41,579 nucleotides of DNA, taken from the IMG/VR virus record IMGVR_UViG_3300035670_000498, positions 1 through 41,579 of that record. One strand, 5' to 3'. The position numbers and the translations under genes are program-made. Below, piece by piece: positions 7,592 to 14,713 of this stretch. A model generated the notes under the pieces. It saw only the letters and a program-made list of their open reading frames with translations. It did not search any database and was not told where the DNA came from. How positions within the stretch are numbered: the first letter of the stretch is position 1; the number at the start of each line of letters is the position of its first letter. The stretch is from a virus.

Positions 7592-7994
7592 TCTACGCAT
7601 AAAGCGCTCATATAAACTGATTATGCGTAGTATTTATTATCCAAAGTGGTGGTATCAACGTGCTAGGCGTGGGTACAGCGATAGAGATATGTGGAATGCA
7701 GATAATTATCTTGCAGGGATATTTGTGGGAGTTCTGCAATGGTATATGAATAACAGCATGGGCGTTCCTACAAAATATGCATCTGAAGATGATCCAAACT
7801 GTGAAGAGATATATGATATGGCTGATCGCAGAGATGCTGACTATGCTTTTTATTCCTCTATATTTGCAGAATACCATAAAAATGGTTTAGCACTTAATGA
7901 AAGCTGGCAAGAAGAATTTGGTGGCGTACTTAATGATGATATCAAAGCTGCATTACAATGGTTGTCCGAACATTTTACAGAACTATGGGACTAA
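7578..7994 (+). CDS. Protein of unknown function
   Basis: 138 residues from ATG 7578 (a second ATG follows at 7581). Basic N-terminus (LRIKRSYKLIMRSIYYPKWW) then an acidic, aromatic body. Mild hydrophobic stretch LAGIFVGVLQWYM could be a buried helix. No domain recognised. Confidence 0.6.
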   Translation: MMNINLRIKRSYKLIMRSIYYPKWWYQRARRGYSDRDMWNADNYLAGIFVGVLQWYMNNSMGVPTKYASEDDPNCEEIYDMADRRDADYAFYSSIFAEYHKNGLALNESWQEEFGGVLNDDIKAALQWLSEHFTELWD

Positions 7995-8143
7995 TGGATA
8001 AGTGTTATCTAGTTAAGCGTGGTCGTATGTATGACGTATACCTCTCTGGCAAAATGGTAGGATCTGGTCAATTAGCATATATTAGTACTGCATATCATGT
8101 ATACAGAGAAGAGGGATATGATGTGGAGATTATAGATGAGTAG
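7994..8143 (+). CDS. Small protein of unknown function
   Basis: 49 residues, MDKCYLVKRGRMYDVYLSGK, from the ATG at 7994 that overlaps the previous stop (TAATG). Predicted beta-rich. Unknown function. Confidence 0.6.
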   Translation: MDKCYLVKRGRMYDVYLSGKMVGSGQLAYISTAYHVYREEGYDVEIIDE

Positions 8144-8354
8144 ACTTAATATTTTTCGTAATCCTTATATAGATGCACAGTTAGGATATTTATTGGACAC
8201 AATGGTTGATGCTCGTCGTAAAGAAACAGAGTCCTATTGGCGTACCGTCATTGCAGAAGAGGTTAGAAATACATGTTCTTATTTCAGAAATGATGGTATT
8301 GCCTGTATTGATTGTCTAGATACTATTGATATTATTTATAAGGATAGGTTATGA
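8136..8354 (+). CDS. Small protein of unknown function
   Basis: 72 residues. Helical, with C-terminal CSYFRNDGIACIDCLD (three Cys), a possible partial zinc site. GGAGAT upstream; overlaps the genes on both sides by 4-8 bases. Confidence 0.6.
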   Translation: MSRLNIFRNPYIDAQLGYLLDTMVDARRKETESYWRTVIAEEVRNTCSYFRNDGIACIDCLDTIDIIYKDRL

Positions 8355-8590
8355 TCCACGACCCATTGTGTCCAAATATTCCTTGTACCTGTGAACCAGA
8401 TGACTATGGACATGAATGGATTTGTGAAAAACTTTGTCAATGTGATCTTATTCGTGCCGCTCATGAGCGAGGGTACAAAGAAGCAGAAAAATTTTACACA
8501 AATGATTGCATGTCATGCGGATATGCGGGAGAATGGTCTATATACATTTGTGATGATTGCATAGAGAGGAAGTACGATGCTGAGGATTAA
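8351..8590 (+). CDS. Cys-rich zinc-finger-like protein
   Basis: 79 residues with about twelve Cys in pairs: CPNIPCTC, CEKLCQC, CMSCGYAG and CDDC. The last two pairs form a zinc-ribbon spacing. Probably a metal-stabilised nucleic-acid or protein adaptor. ATGA overlap with the previous gene. Confidence 0.62.
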   Translation: MIHDPLCPNIPCTCEPDDYGHEWICEKLCQCDLIRAAHERGYKEAEKFYTNDCMSCGYAGEWSIYICDDCIERKYDAED

Positions 8591-8879
8591 AATTGATCTT
8601 GTACCTTTTGGAGAAGAGGATCATTCATCTCAGATTGGTGAAATGGTTATTGGTAACATCTTTACTTCTCCTGATAACATTGCTGAATATATCTTTTCTT
8701 ATAAAGATAATGTCAGTGGAGAGATATTTGGAAATATGGGAGGTTTCGATAGAAATCGTGGGGTATGGGAATTGATCAATGAATGCCTAAATAGCGATGA
8801 CTTTGATCTATCAGATGCAGACAAGGAACTGCTAAGGAGTAAGTTCAGTAAAAGTGAGGTAGATAATGAAAGGTCATGA
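8577..8879 (+). CDS. Acidic protein of unknown function
   Basis: 100 residues. Beta-rich N-terminus (LRIKIDLVPFG), then a helical acidic C-terminus ending LLRSKFSKSEVDNERS. GAGAGGAAG precedes the ATG within the previous gene. No family recognised. Confidence 0.65.
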   Translation: MLRIKIDLVPFGEEDHSSQIGEMVIGNIFTSPDNIAEYIFSYKDNVSGEIFGNMGGFDRNRGVWELINECLNSDDFDLSDADKELLRSKFSKSEVDNERS

Positions 8880-9057
8880 TGGATTATGTCCAAGTCCTAA
8901 TCCACATCTAATAGAACCTAAGAATTGTGCCTATTGTAATCTTATATCAGTTGTAAAAGATCACTATAAAGAAAAGGGCAAGGGTAGCAAGACATACGAA
9001 GAAGGTTATCATGATGGATGGTCAGCAGCTATAGATAAACTAAAGGAACTATCATGA
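8866..9057 (+). CDS. Small protein with Cys/His cluster
   Basis: 63 residues, MKGHDGLCPSPNPHLIEPK then CAYC. The segment GYHDGWSAAIDKLKEL resembles the C-terminal helix that many actinophage Cys-containing small proteins carry. GAGG upstream; overlaps previous gene by 14 bases and the next by four. Confidence 0.6.
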   Translation: MKGHDGLCPSPNPHLIEPKNCAYCNLISVVKDHYKEKGKGSKTYEEGYHDGWSAAIDKLKELS

Positions 9058-9293
9058 CTAGATGCTGGAACTGTGGCATGGATTTTGAGGTTTTAAATTC
9101 GGCGCAAAACAGTACCCCCATTCCCCCTATGCCTGACACAGGCACTATGGAAAACTCAGGGGTAGAGGAATATAAAACCTCTCTTATATCTGTTCTTAGT
9201 AGAATGCAAGAACTATTTGATAGAATAGAACATCCTGAATTAGCTAGCGTATATGGTGATATTATTTATATGATTGAGAATTTTGATGCGTGA
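9054..9293 (+). CDS. Small protein with N-terminal CxxC
   Basis: 79 residues, MTRCWNCGMDFEVL followed by a Pro/Thr-rich linker and a helix (MQELFDRIEHPELASVYGDII). ATGA overlap with the previous gene. Unknown function. Confidence 0.6.
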   Translation: MTRCWNCGMDFEVLNSAQNSTPIPPMPDTGTMENSGVEEYKTSLISVLSRMQELFDRIEHPELASVYGDIIYMIENFDA

Positions 9294-9561
9294 TTATACA
9301 GAAATAGAAGATTATTACTGTCCTGATTGTGAGTGGTCTTTGCATATTGAAAAAACAGTATGGACTCAGTTTGATAACCACCAAGACATATTAGACTATA
9401 TACAAGATAAAATAGTTGCTCATGCACAAACCCACGGGGTAGAAAGAAAGTCATATCTCTATAACCCTTCTACTATACAATACACAGATAACCCCTATAT
9501 AACATATACAGAAGATACAGAAGATAGCTCTCTGATTATATTGAAGAATAAACATTATTAA
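9286..9561 (+). CDS. Small protein with YYCPDC motif
   Basis: 91 residues from ATG 9286, overlapping the previous gene by eight bases. DYYCPDCEWS at the N-terminus and HAQTHG (two His) later give a C2H2-like spacing. The Tyr/Thr-rich C-terminus looks disordered. Last gene of the rightward train. Confidence 0.62.
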   Translation: MRDYTEIEDYYCPDCEWSLHIEKTVWTQFDNHQDILDYIQDKIVAHAQTHGVERKSYLYNPSTIQYTDNPYITYTEDTEDSSLIILKNKHY

Positions 9562-9807
9562 AGCTATAAATATTCTTAAAGATACATATATTCTTAAATA
9601 ATATATAACGAATTATAAAGAAATGATAACGAAATATGGTTAAAGGTGTTATTGTTGTATATATCGATATTGAGTGGTTAAAAATGGAGGGATATGGGTG
9701 AAAGTGGATGATTAACTATCCTCGTAATCATTTTTCAAACTGCATCAAACTGCATCAAATGCATGTAAAAACATAGGAAAAATGCAAGAAAATGCATACA
9801 AAATGAA
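9562..9807. other. AT-rich convergent intergenic region with 10-bp repeats
   Basis: No gene seen. It contains two copies of TATTCTTAAA near 9572 and 9587, a weak hairpin ATGATTA/TAATCAT followed by T5 (9708-9735) that could end the rightward train, and tandem CAAACTGCAT repeats (9736-9745, 9746-9755) with a third degenerate copy. Confidence 0.5.
9708..9735 (+). terminator. Weak terminator-like hairpin
   Basis: ATGATTA (9708-9714) pairs perfectly with TAATCAT (9725-9731), followed by T's. The stem is AT-rich, so termination may be partial. It lies between convergent units. Confidence 0.4.
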
Positions 9808-10335
9808 TTATTTTTCTAGATAATCTATTGGCCCCTGGCAGCTGGGGGAATAATGAATAGCTGCATTTAATGCCTGCCTTATTCTATCAAAGGGTTTATT
9901 ATCTTTATTACTATAGAGAGATCCATATGCATACCCTGATCCTGATCCTATACATACTTCATTATATTCTGTACATTGGAAGTCAGAGAGGTCTACTTCG
10001 TATACCCTGCCCTTTATTCCTACAATAAATGATGCACTATCATCATCATTATCTGGAAGCTTTATATTATTATCTATAAAGAATTGTCTTAGAGCTGGTA
10101 TAAATACCGTGAGCATATGCTTATCTATCTTAGAAGTCTTGCCAAGCGGGGGGAATTCAAAATTATATACAACAGATTGACCTATACCACTATTACCAGC
10201 ATATCCAATAAGATATGAGCCTACTTCAAATACCTTTGGTTGTGTAGAAGAAACCAGGGTATGGGAATCAGAGTGTCCTCTTTCTCCCCCTATATATACC
10301 TTATTACCATCTGATATAGCTACTATACAAGTCAT
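9808..10335 (-). CDS. Proteasome-like Ntn-hydrolase fold protein
   Basis: 175 residues. MTCIVAISDGNKVYIGGERG, then SSTQPKVFEVGSYLIGYAGN and FIVGIKGRVYEVDLSDF follow the proteasome beta/HslV fold: Thr at position 2 would become the N-terminal nucleophile once Met is removed, GGERG sits where the active-site acidic residue lies, and K in QPKVF matches the conserved catalytic lysine. The tail GSGSGYAYGSLYS matches the GxG region. Shorter than bacterial 20S beta subunits. It starts in an ATGA overlap with a small membrane protein. Substrate and assembly unknown. Confidence 0.75.
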   Translation of the reverse strand: MTCIVAISDGNKVYIGGERGHSDSHTLVSSTQPKVFEVGSYLIGYAGNSGIGQSVVYNFEFPPLGKTSKIDKHMLTVFIPALRQFFIDNNIKLPDNDDDSASFIVGIKGRVYEVDLSDFQCTEYNEVCIGSGSGYAYGSLYSNKDNKPFDRIRQALNAAIHYSPSCQGPIDYLEK

Positions 10336-10448
10336 GATGTAATCCAGGAAAAAACAAGCACCATCGTAATACCCAGGGTAAAGAGAAGAATACTCCCACC
10401 TATAAACGTAGTAATAATATCATTTCCTCTATCGTCTGGATACCTCAT
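10332..10448 (-). CDS. Single-span membrane microprotein
   Basis: 38 residues: a polar N-terminus MRYPDDRGND, then a continuous hydrophobic segment of about 24 residues (IGGSILLFTLGITMVLVF). GGGAGGA lies just upstream of the ATG at 10448. The stop overlaps the ATG of the proteasome-like gene (ATGA), so the two are translationally coupled. It could anchor or regulate its partner (inference). Confidence 0.65.
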   Translation of the reverse strand: MRYPDDRGNDIITTFIGGSILLFTLGITMVLVFSWITS

Positions 10449-10483
10449 ATATTCCTCCCTGGCATATTCTAGCAAAGTTCCAC

Positions 10484-10604
10484 GATTTTTTCAAGAGCGT
10501 TCGTAATACCTTTTTATATTATGAGGCGCATTTCAATATTTCGGGATTTTTTATAGCTCTTCGTAATATGTCCGATATGTGGTACGCGCCCCCTATCCCA
10601 CCTC
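10484..10604. repeat. Interspersed intergenic repeat, copy A (diverged)
   Basis: Contains ATTTCGGGATTTTTTATAG, two TTCGTAATA strings and GGTACGCGCCCCC. Diverged copy of the module described at 16909. It lies between leftward genes. Confidence 0.5.
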
Positions 10605-10772
10605 ATCTATTATGTCATTGAGCATTTCTACAACTCCCCAAAGAATATGTGTATCTTCATTGAGAATAGTAAGGTCTGCAATCATGTTGGCTTGCTTCTT
10701 GAGCATATCTATATCTATTGGGCCAATTTCTATTGTTACCCCTGCATTACCCTTTGCGATTACCTTTGTCAT
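10593..10772 (-). CDS. Small protein of unknown function
   Basis: 59 residues from the ATG at 10772, MTKVIAKGNAGVTIEIGP, chosen over an upstream start because GGGGATGGG lies just before it. Beta strand N-terminus, then helices with amphipathic leucines. No family recognised. Confidence 0.62.
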   Translation of the reverse strand: MTKVIAKGNAGVTIEIGPIDIDMLKKQANMIADLTILNEDTHILWGVVEMLNDIIDEVG

Positions 10773-10835
10773 TTCCCATCCCCTTTGTTGGGAGTGACCC
10801 CCGCAGCCCATACACTACGGGGGGCACCCTACCAG

Positions 10836-11081
10836 TTAGTCTAGCAGATAATCTTTGCTGTATGGTTCTTGTGCTAGTTTCTGTGGTGGAATATCTACTC
10901 CGTAGAGTTCGATATTGTGCTGCATACCGTCTGCAAAATTCTTTGCATTTATCACCACAGGCAATGGTGATTGAGCAATAAACAACGGTATCGCATATTT
11001 CCATTCACTAGGTAGCACTTGATTATCTGAGAATATCTTTATTAGTTTGTCTGCAAATGACCTGCTATTAGTCCATACCAT
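10836..11081 (-). CDS. Protein of unknown function
   Basis: 81 residues, MVWTNSRSFADKLIKIFSDN. The ATG at 11081 has GGAGG upstream. Central PSEWKYAIPLFIAQSPLPVVI is hydrophobic but too polar for a clear membrane span. Promoter at 11101-11129. Confidence 0.62.
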   Translation of the reverse strand: MVWTNSRSFADKLIKIFSDNQVLPSEWKYAIPLFIAQSPLPVVINAKNFADGMQHNIELYGVDIPPQKLAQEPYSKDYLLD

Positions 11082-11100
11082 AGACCCACCTCCGCTAGTA

Positions 11101-11129
11101 ATGATACACCAAGGGGCTGACACAATCAA
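11101..11129 (-). promoter_or_regulatory. Promoter TTGATT-N17-TATCAT with TGTCAG element
   Basis: TTGATT (11124-11129) and TATCAT (11101-11106) are 17 bases apart. TGTCAG (11117-11122) sits exactly ten bases upstream of the -10, as in eight other promoters here. An overlapping 7-bp hairpin (11113-11140) is described separately. Confidence 0.65.
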
Positions 11130-11140
11130 GTGCCAGCCCC
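11113..11140. other. Hairpin GGGGCTG/CAGCCCC over promoter
   Basis: Perfect 7-bp stem (11113-11119 with 11134-11140), with an outer TACACC/GGTGTA pairing (11105-11110 with 11154-11159). No T-run on either strand, so not a classical terminator; it may be an operator or an mRNA stabilising structure. Confidence 0.5.
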
Positions 11141-11159
11141 CTCCAACAGGAAAGGTGTA

Positions 11160-11312
11160 CTAACGAGAGGCTACGGTCGGAGCCTTCCGCAATGAGGTCA
11201 GATTGACCGAATCAACGAACTTGCCATTTGCATCGCGGATCACGACACGCTCCTGAGTACCAAAGCGGGTATTCCACTGCTCAAGGTACGAATACTTCTT
11301 GATCTTTGCCAT
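11160..11312 (-). CDS. Small basic protein
   Basis: 50 residues, MAKIKKYSYLEQWNTRFG, with AAAGGAG before the ATG. Rich in Lys/Arg, with a beta strand RVVIRDANGKFVDSV. Its codon choice is more GC-rich than the genes around 5-9 kb. Promoter at 11348-11376. Unknown function. Confidence 0.7.
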   Translation of the reverse strand: MAKIKKYSYLEQWNTRFGTQERVVIRDANGKFVDSVNLTSLRKAPTVASR

Positions 11313-11347
11313 TTGTTTCTCCTTTGTAGGTAATTACTTACGGGATA

Positions 11348-11376
11348 ATTGTAGTGCTTTGTTATGCATATGTCAA
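11348..11376 (-). promoter_or_regulatory. Promoter TTGACA-N17-TACAAT
   Basis: TTGACA (11371-11376), 17 bases, TACAAT (11348-11353) upstream of the gene starting at 11312. Near-consensus sigma-A promoter. Confidence 0.85.
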
Positions 11377-11745
11377 GTCTTTTGCAAACTTCGCTAGGAA
11401 GTTGTCAAAGTCCATGACAAACTTAGGATTATCAAAGTCTACCCCCGTAGACCAATCATGGGGGTATAGAATAACCCTTTCGGTACACCATTCGACAACA
11501 GGAACAGAATGCTCATTATCTCCAATATAAGTAGAGATGCCCCAACTGTATTCCTGATCCCACTCATCTCCAATGAGATTAGAAATAGCAATTCGTGTTG
11601 CATATGACTCATCACGCCAACGTGGGCGAGCCACCTCAATTGCCTGTGCTAGACGGGCCATCATTCCATAGCCTGCCCAATGTCCATACAGAAAGATGGT
11701 ATCACCATTACCCTGACGGAATCCAAAATTTGCCCTGTCTCCCAT
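11362..11745 (-). CDS. Conserved phage protein of unknown function
   Basis: 127 residues. The opening MGDRANFGFRQGNGDTIFL with YGHWAGYGMM, then SYATRIAISNLIGDEW and DNEHSVPVVEW, is a pattern found in a conserved actinophage protein family without known function. Starts at the stop of the upstream gene (one-base overlap). The C-terminus is not membrane-like. Confidence 0.7.
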   Translation of the reverse strand: MGDRANFGFRQGNGDTIFLYGHWAGYGMMARLAQAIEVARPRWRDESYATRIAISNLIGDEWDQEYSWGISTYIGDNEHSVPVVEWCTERVILYPHDWSTGVDFDNPKFVMDFDNFLAKFAKDLTYA

Positions 11746-11921
11746 TACTCCACCTCCGCTATGTCGATATTGTCATAGTCAAGATCAGACATTACAAAAT
11801 CCTGATCTCTATCATCAACCCCATCGTTGATAAGCATTTGCTCTGCATCCTCGGGAGAGTCTGCTTCGATTACAGTCTGAAAGTCAGACCATACCCGATA
11901 TGTTACAAGATAATTAGGCAT
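11745..11921 (-). CDS. Small acidic protein
   Basis: 58 residues, MPNYLVTYRVWSDFQTVIEA then DSPEDAEQML and a Asp-rich C-terminus. Resembles the 44-residue protein at 13907-14041 (strand, VEAD, then a helix with Asp/Glu and Ala), suggesting a small alpha-beta family. Overlaps the Api92-like gene by eight bases. Confidence 0.65.
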   Translation of the reverse strand: MPNYLVTYRVWSDFQTVIEADSPEDAEQMLINDGVDDRDQDFVMSDLDYDNIDIAEVE

Positions 11922-12564
11922 TTGCCAACTCCTTAGCATCGTGCTCAATCTTTGCAGGACAGTCATCATACCACATATCAGGGTCATCAGACCATATTTC
12001 ACACGAACAACTTTGATCTAGTGCCATATGATCTTCATGGCTTGTTGGAATATCCCATTCGCTGAGTTCAGATGTTTCACCATTCTGAAATTCATATTCT
12101 CCACCCCAGCCCTGCTCTTCATCATAGCGATGAGTGAATGCAATGGTGGGGAATTTCTCGGACAGTTCCAGCATCATGTCTACCAACGGTGGCCCCCAAG
12201 GTGACTCAAAGTGATAAGATAGTAATTCATCTTGACGCTCTACAGTCTCACGACATGCGTCCCACTTGACACCCCAATTACGGCTGTTCCAGTTGTACCA
12301 GTTACCCTGGGTATTGCCAACTTCTTTACCATTGACAAACCCATTAGTTCCATAGTATTCCTCTTCACTCACATTGTAGGGGGGAAGAAAAGGATTACGA
12401 ATAGCCATGTAGGTAAAGTCTACAGGCTCAATCTCATAGTAGTCAGTCTTTGTTTCTTTATCCCACTTGTTGATCCTAATTTCCATACGCAAGAAATCTT
12501 GCAACTTGTCAAGGTCTTCCTTGCTACCATGACAATGCAATGAATTGTAGACCCAGTTAGGCAT
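11914..12564 (-). CDS. Api92-like protein (ferredoxin-like fold)
   Basis: 216 residues from ATG 12564. MPNWVYNSLHCHGSKEDLDK, a WNSRNWGVKWDA box near the middle and WGPPLVDMMLELSEKFP are characteristic of the Api92/YubB-like family found in phages and plasmids. The first 13 residues of the longer frame are excluded because the promoter region is there. Molecular role unknown. First gene after the promoter at 12594-12622. Confidence 0.82.
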   Translation of the reverse strand: MPNWVYNSLHCHGSKEDLDKLQDFLRMEIRINKWDKETKTDYYEIEPVDFTYMAIRNPFLPPYNVSEEEYYGTNGFVNGKEVGNTQGNWYNWNSRNWGVKWDACRETVERQDELLSYHFESPWGPPLVDMMLELSEKFPTIAFTHRYDEEQGWGGEYEFQNGETSELSEWDIPTSHEDHMALDQSCSCEIWSDDPDMWYDDCPAKIEHDAKELANA

Positions 12565-12593
12565 AACCACTCCATCCATTAGTTGATAGGGGT

Positions 12594-12622
12594 ACTCTAC
12601 CATGCCACTATTGAGTTGTCAA
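12594..12622 (-). promoter_or_regulatory. Promoter TTGACA-N17-TAGAGT
   Basis: TTGACA (12617-12622) and TAGAGT (12594-12599), 17 bases apart. The -35 lies immediately next to the 3' end of the tRNA-Ile gene. Confidence 0.8.
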
Positions 12623-12623
12623 G

Positions 12624-12697
12624 TACGCAGCCAGAGGATTGAACTCTGCTCTAAGTAAGATATAAGCTTACTTCTGACCACCAGCCAGCCGCTGCGC
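12624..12697 (-). tRNA. tRNA-Ile (anticodon UAU)
   Basis: Acceptor GCGCAGC pairs with GCTGCGT (one G-U). Anticodon stem GTAAG/CTTAC encloses CTTATAT with anticodon TAT, reading AUA. T arm CAGAG-TTCAATC-CTCTG is perfect. D stem CTGG/TCAG is acceptable. No encoded CCA; discriminator A. Position 8 is G instead of the usual U, so automatic scores may be low. AUA is common in the surrounding genes. Confidence 0.72.
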
Positions 12698-12708
12698 CCA
12701 TGCTTAAT

Positions 12709-12984
12709 TTATAGCATACCTAACACATCTCGGAAGCCAAGGTCATAGACGAAACGCTCTGTGTCGTTCCATGCAGTTTCACCATAGAATAACTGAGACT
12801 TCTTCATACCGTCAATGGTGTAGGTCACACGGTAGAAATCTGGGAATGGATATCCATTTTCTACCTTGACAGAAATAGAACGATTACACCAGTCAATTGC
12901 AGAATTCTCATAGAGATTATCCCAATTAGAAACTTGCTTGACAGACGGGCGCTTGCTAGGACGGTAGGTAAGATAGTTGCTCAT
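12709..12984 (-). CDS. Protein of unknown function
   Basis: 91 residues, MSNYLTYRPSKRPSVKQVSNW. A basic N-terminus followed by beta strands (RSISVKVENGYP, FYRVTYTIDG). Overlaps the upstream gene (ATGA). No family recognised. Confidence 0.65.
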   Translation of the reverse strand: MSNYLTYRPSKRPSVKQVSNWDNLYENSAIDWCNRSISVKVENGYPFPDFYRVTYTIDGMKKSQLFYGETAWNDTERFVYDLGFRDVLGML

Positions 12985-13193
12985 GATACTGCGCCTCCCA
13001 ATGCTAGATTATATTCATACCAATCTTGTGTGTAGAGGATGAAGTCTACACCACGAGCACGCAAGGTGTCAAGGTATTCTTCCAACTCATCTTCCTCAAC
13101 TACTCTCAAGAAATTATCTTGAGAATCATACACATCCCAATAGAAAGGCTGTGCTCCCCAATCTATTTCATATAGTTTGATTAGTTCTCTCAC
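12981..13193 (-). CDS. Acidic aromatic protein of unknown function
   Basis: 70 residues, MRELIKLYEIDWGAQPFYWD. Helical middle EEDELEEYLDTLRARGVDF. Overlaps both neighbours by four bases. Unknown function. Confidence 0.62.
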   Translation of the reverse strand: MRELIKLYEIDWGAQPFYWDVYDSQDNFLRVVEEDELEEYLDTLRARGVDFILYTQDWYEYNLALGGAVS

Positions 13194-13399
13194 AATACGT
13201 CCTCATCTAGAAGTTCGATCATTACATCCTGAGCATCCTCAAAAACATCTTCAGGCATACCAGTATCAGACTTGATAAGGTCTATTGCCATTGCCTCACA
13301 AGCATCCTCATGCATGGCAAAAACGGTGGTAGAGATAATTGTGTAATCAAATACAAATGTCACCTTGTATGAATTGACAATATCAAGTTTAGTTGTCAT
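13190..13399 (-). CDS. Small acidic protein of unknown function
   Basis: 69 residues from ATG 13399 (MTTKLDIVNSYKVTFVFDY). Strand-rich N-terminus, then an acidic helix (EDACEAMAIDLIKSD). Same general strand-then-acidic-helix plan as the proteins at 11745 and 13907. Confidence 0.62.
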   Translation of the reverse strand: MTTKLDIVNSYKVTFVFDYTIISTTVFAMHEDACEAMAIDLIKSDTGMPEDVFEDAQDVMIELLDEDVL

Positions 13400-13683
13400 T
13401 TGGCTTCCCCAATCTTGTCGCATTGCATTGCTAATGCCTGGAAGAATCTACTACGATTAGGGTCTTGTGTCAAGGATGAAAGATCAAGTGCTAGCATTCG
13501 GGTAGCAGCAGTAAAACCCTTGATGAAGTCCACATTAGTCTGATATTCCTGGGGGGTAAAGTCATCCATGTAAACATCTAACTCTAATCCAAGACTATCA
13601 AGTTTGTCAATCATCATATTAAGATAATCTTCCATTGAGACATACATCTCACCTTCATATTCTAGGACTCTGCCGTTACTCAT
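13396..13683 (-). CDS. Protein of unknown function
   Basis: 95 residues, MSNGRVLEYEGEMYVSMEDY. Mainly helical, Met/Asp-rich. One-base overlap at its start and four bases at its stop. Unknown function. Confidence 0.62.
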   Translation of the reverse strand: MSNGRVLEYEGEMYVSMEDYLNMMIDKLDSLGLELDVYMDDFTPQEYQTNVDFIKGFTAATRMLALDLSSLTQDPNRSRFFQALAMQCDKIGEAK

Positions 13684-13910
13684 TATGCCTCCTGTGGAAT
13701 GGGAATGGTGCTAACGATGGATTGTAGCGTCTGATACAACTCCCAGTCAAGTGCTGCTTCTTCGCTATTCTCCTCGGGCCAATGCCAACCTGGGAACACA
13801 TTCTTGTCATAGATAGTTCCATCAGTCATGACGCTATGGAGAGTTTCCCAATCGACAGACCATGACTTAGTTCCATCGTCATACATCAACATAAAATGAT
13901 ATTGCATCAC
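13683..13910 (-). CDS. Protein of unknown function
   Basis: 75 residues, MMQYHFMLMYDDGTKSWSVD with a Trp-rich region (FPGWHWPEENSEEAALDW). ATGA-type overlap with the upstream 44-residue gene. No family recognised. Confidence 0.62.
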   Translation of the reverse strand: MMQYHFMLMYDDGTKSWSVDWETLHSVMTDGTIYDKNVFPGWHWPEENSEEAALDWELYQTLQSIVSTIPIPQEA

Positions 13911-14041
13911 GCCACCTCAATGCTTCCATAGTCCCAAACAGTTTCCATGAGTAACTGTTCTGCATTTGTTAGTGCATCGGCCTCGTTATCTGCCTCAACA
14001 AACATAGTGATGTTACTAACGTGAATTTCATAGGTAGTCAT
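13907..14041 (-). CDS. Small acidic alpha-beta protein
   Basis: 44 residues from ATG 14041, MTTYEIHVSNITMFVEADN then EADALTNAEQLL. Related in plan to 11745-11921 (strand, VEAD, Ala/Glu helix). Starts two bases after the upstream stop region. Confidence 0.6.
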   Translation of the reverse strand: MTTYEIHVSNITMFVEADNEADALTNAEQLLMETVWDYGSIEVA

Positions 14042-14042
14042 T

Positions 14043-14456
14043 TTATACCTCCTCACACTGAATGCTGACATTATCTTCGTTCCAATCAAAGTTGGTGGCC
14101 TCAATGGAATCCTCAGTCACATCAACAGACAACTCAAAGTCGTCAATGTCAAAATCAAGGGGGGCATCGAATGAGAACGAAATGTCAATAGTTGCAGTAC
14201 CCTCAACACGGCGAGTAAGTTCGATCTCAAGCAATTCAGCAATCTCTTTGATATCTTCATCAATCTCACCATACATGGAATAAAGATTAGTAATATAACG
14301 CTTAACCGAACTAATTTGATCTCTCATCTCAGTCATTTGGCGGTAGAAAGCAGCCTTCTGATTCTCAGAGATAGAGAGTGAATTGGTCATCTCATCAATC
14401 TTGTCCTGCATCTCTTTGATGGTAGCAGGGGTAGAAGTAGGGAAAAATGTTTCCAT
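14043..14456 (-). CDS. Coiled-coil protein, first gene of leftward operon
   Basis: 137 residues. Residues about 10-90 form a likely coiled coil (IKEMQDKIDEMTNSLSIS, then RDQISSVKRYI and ELLEIELTRR); the C-terminus is a beta-rich acidic domain (IDISFSFDAPLDFDIDDFEL). GAAAGG precedes the ATG at 14456, driven by the promoter at 14487-14515. Unknown function. Confidence 0.68.
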   Translation of the reverse strand: METFFPTSTPATIKEMQDKIDEMTNSLSISENQKAAFYRQMTEMRDQISSVKRYITNLYSMYGEIDEDIKEIAELLEIELTRRVEGTATIDISFSFDAPLDFDIDDFELSVDVTEDSIEATNFDWNEDNVSIQCEEV

Positions 14457-14486
14457 GACATACCTTTCACTAGTAGATATAGAGGA

Positions 14487-14515
14487 ATCCTAGTCGCAGA
14501 TAGATCATTTGTCAA
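14487..14515 (-). promoter_or_regulatory. Promoter TTGACA-N17-TAGGAT
   Basis: TTGACA (14510-14515), 17 bases, TAGGAT (14487-14492). Expected to drive the leftward operon from 14456 to about 12.7 kb. Confidence 0.85.
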
Positions 14516-14518
14516 GTG

Positions 14519-14600
14519 TTTCGGGAATATATTTTGATGTTCGTAAATATGGGGATTGGGGGGCGCGTTCGTAAATAAGGGATAAGCTTCGCGCCCCGCT
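14519..14600. repeat. Interspersed intergenic repeat, copy B
   Basis: Contains TTTCGGGAATATATTTTGA, two TTCGTAAAT strings and a GGGGGGCGCG...CGCGCCCCG palindromic end (the last part abuts tRNA-Asp). See 16909 for the module. Confidence 0.6.
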
Positions 14601-14676
14601 TGGCGACCCTGATGGGATTTGAACCCACGACCTTCACCTTGACAGGGTGATGAGCACTCCGCTGCTCTACAGGGCC
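14601..14676 (-). tRNA. tRNA-Asp (anticodon GUC)
   Basis: Acceptor GGCCCTG pairs with CAGGGTC (one G-U). Anticodon stem TCACC/GGTGA encloses CTGTCAA with anticodon GTC. T arm GGG-TTCAAAT-CCC type. Discriminator G and CCA are encoded (14601-14603). Typical class I tRNA of 76 bases. Confidence 0.92.
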
Positions 14677-14713
14677 AAGATGGGCAGTTTATTGTCATGC
14701 CCAGGACTATCGG

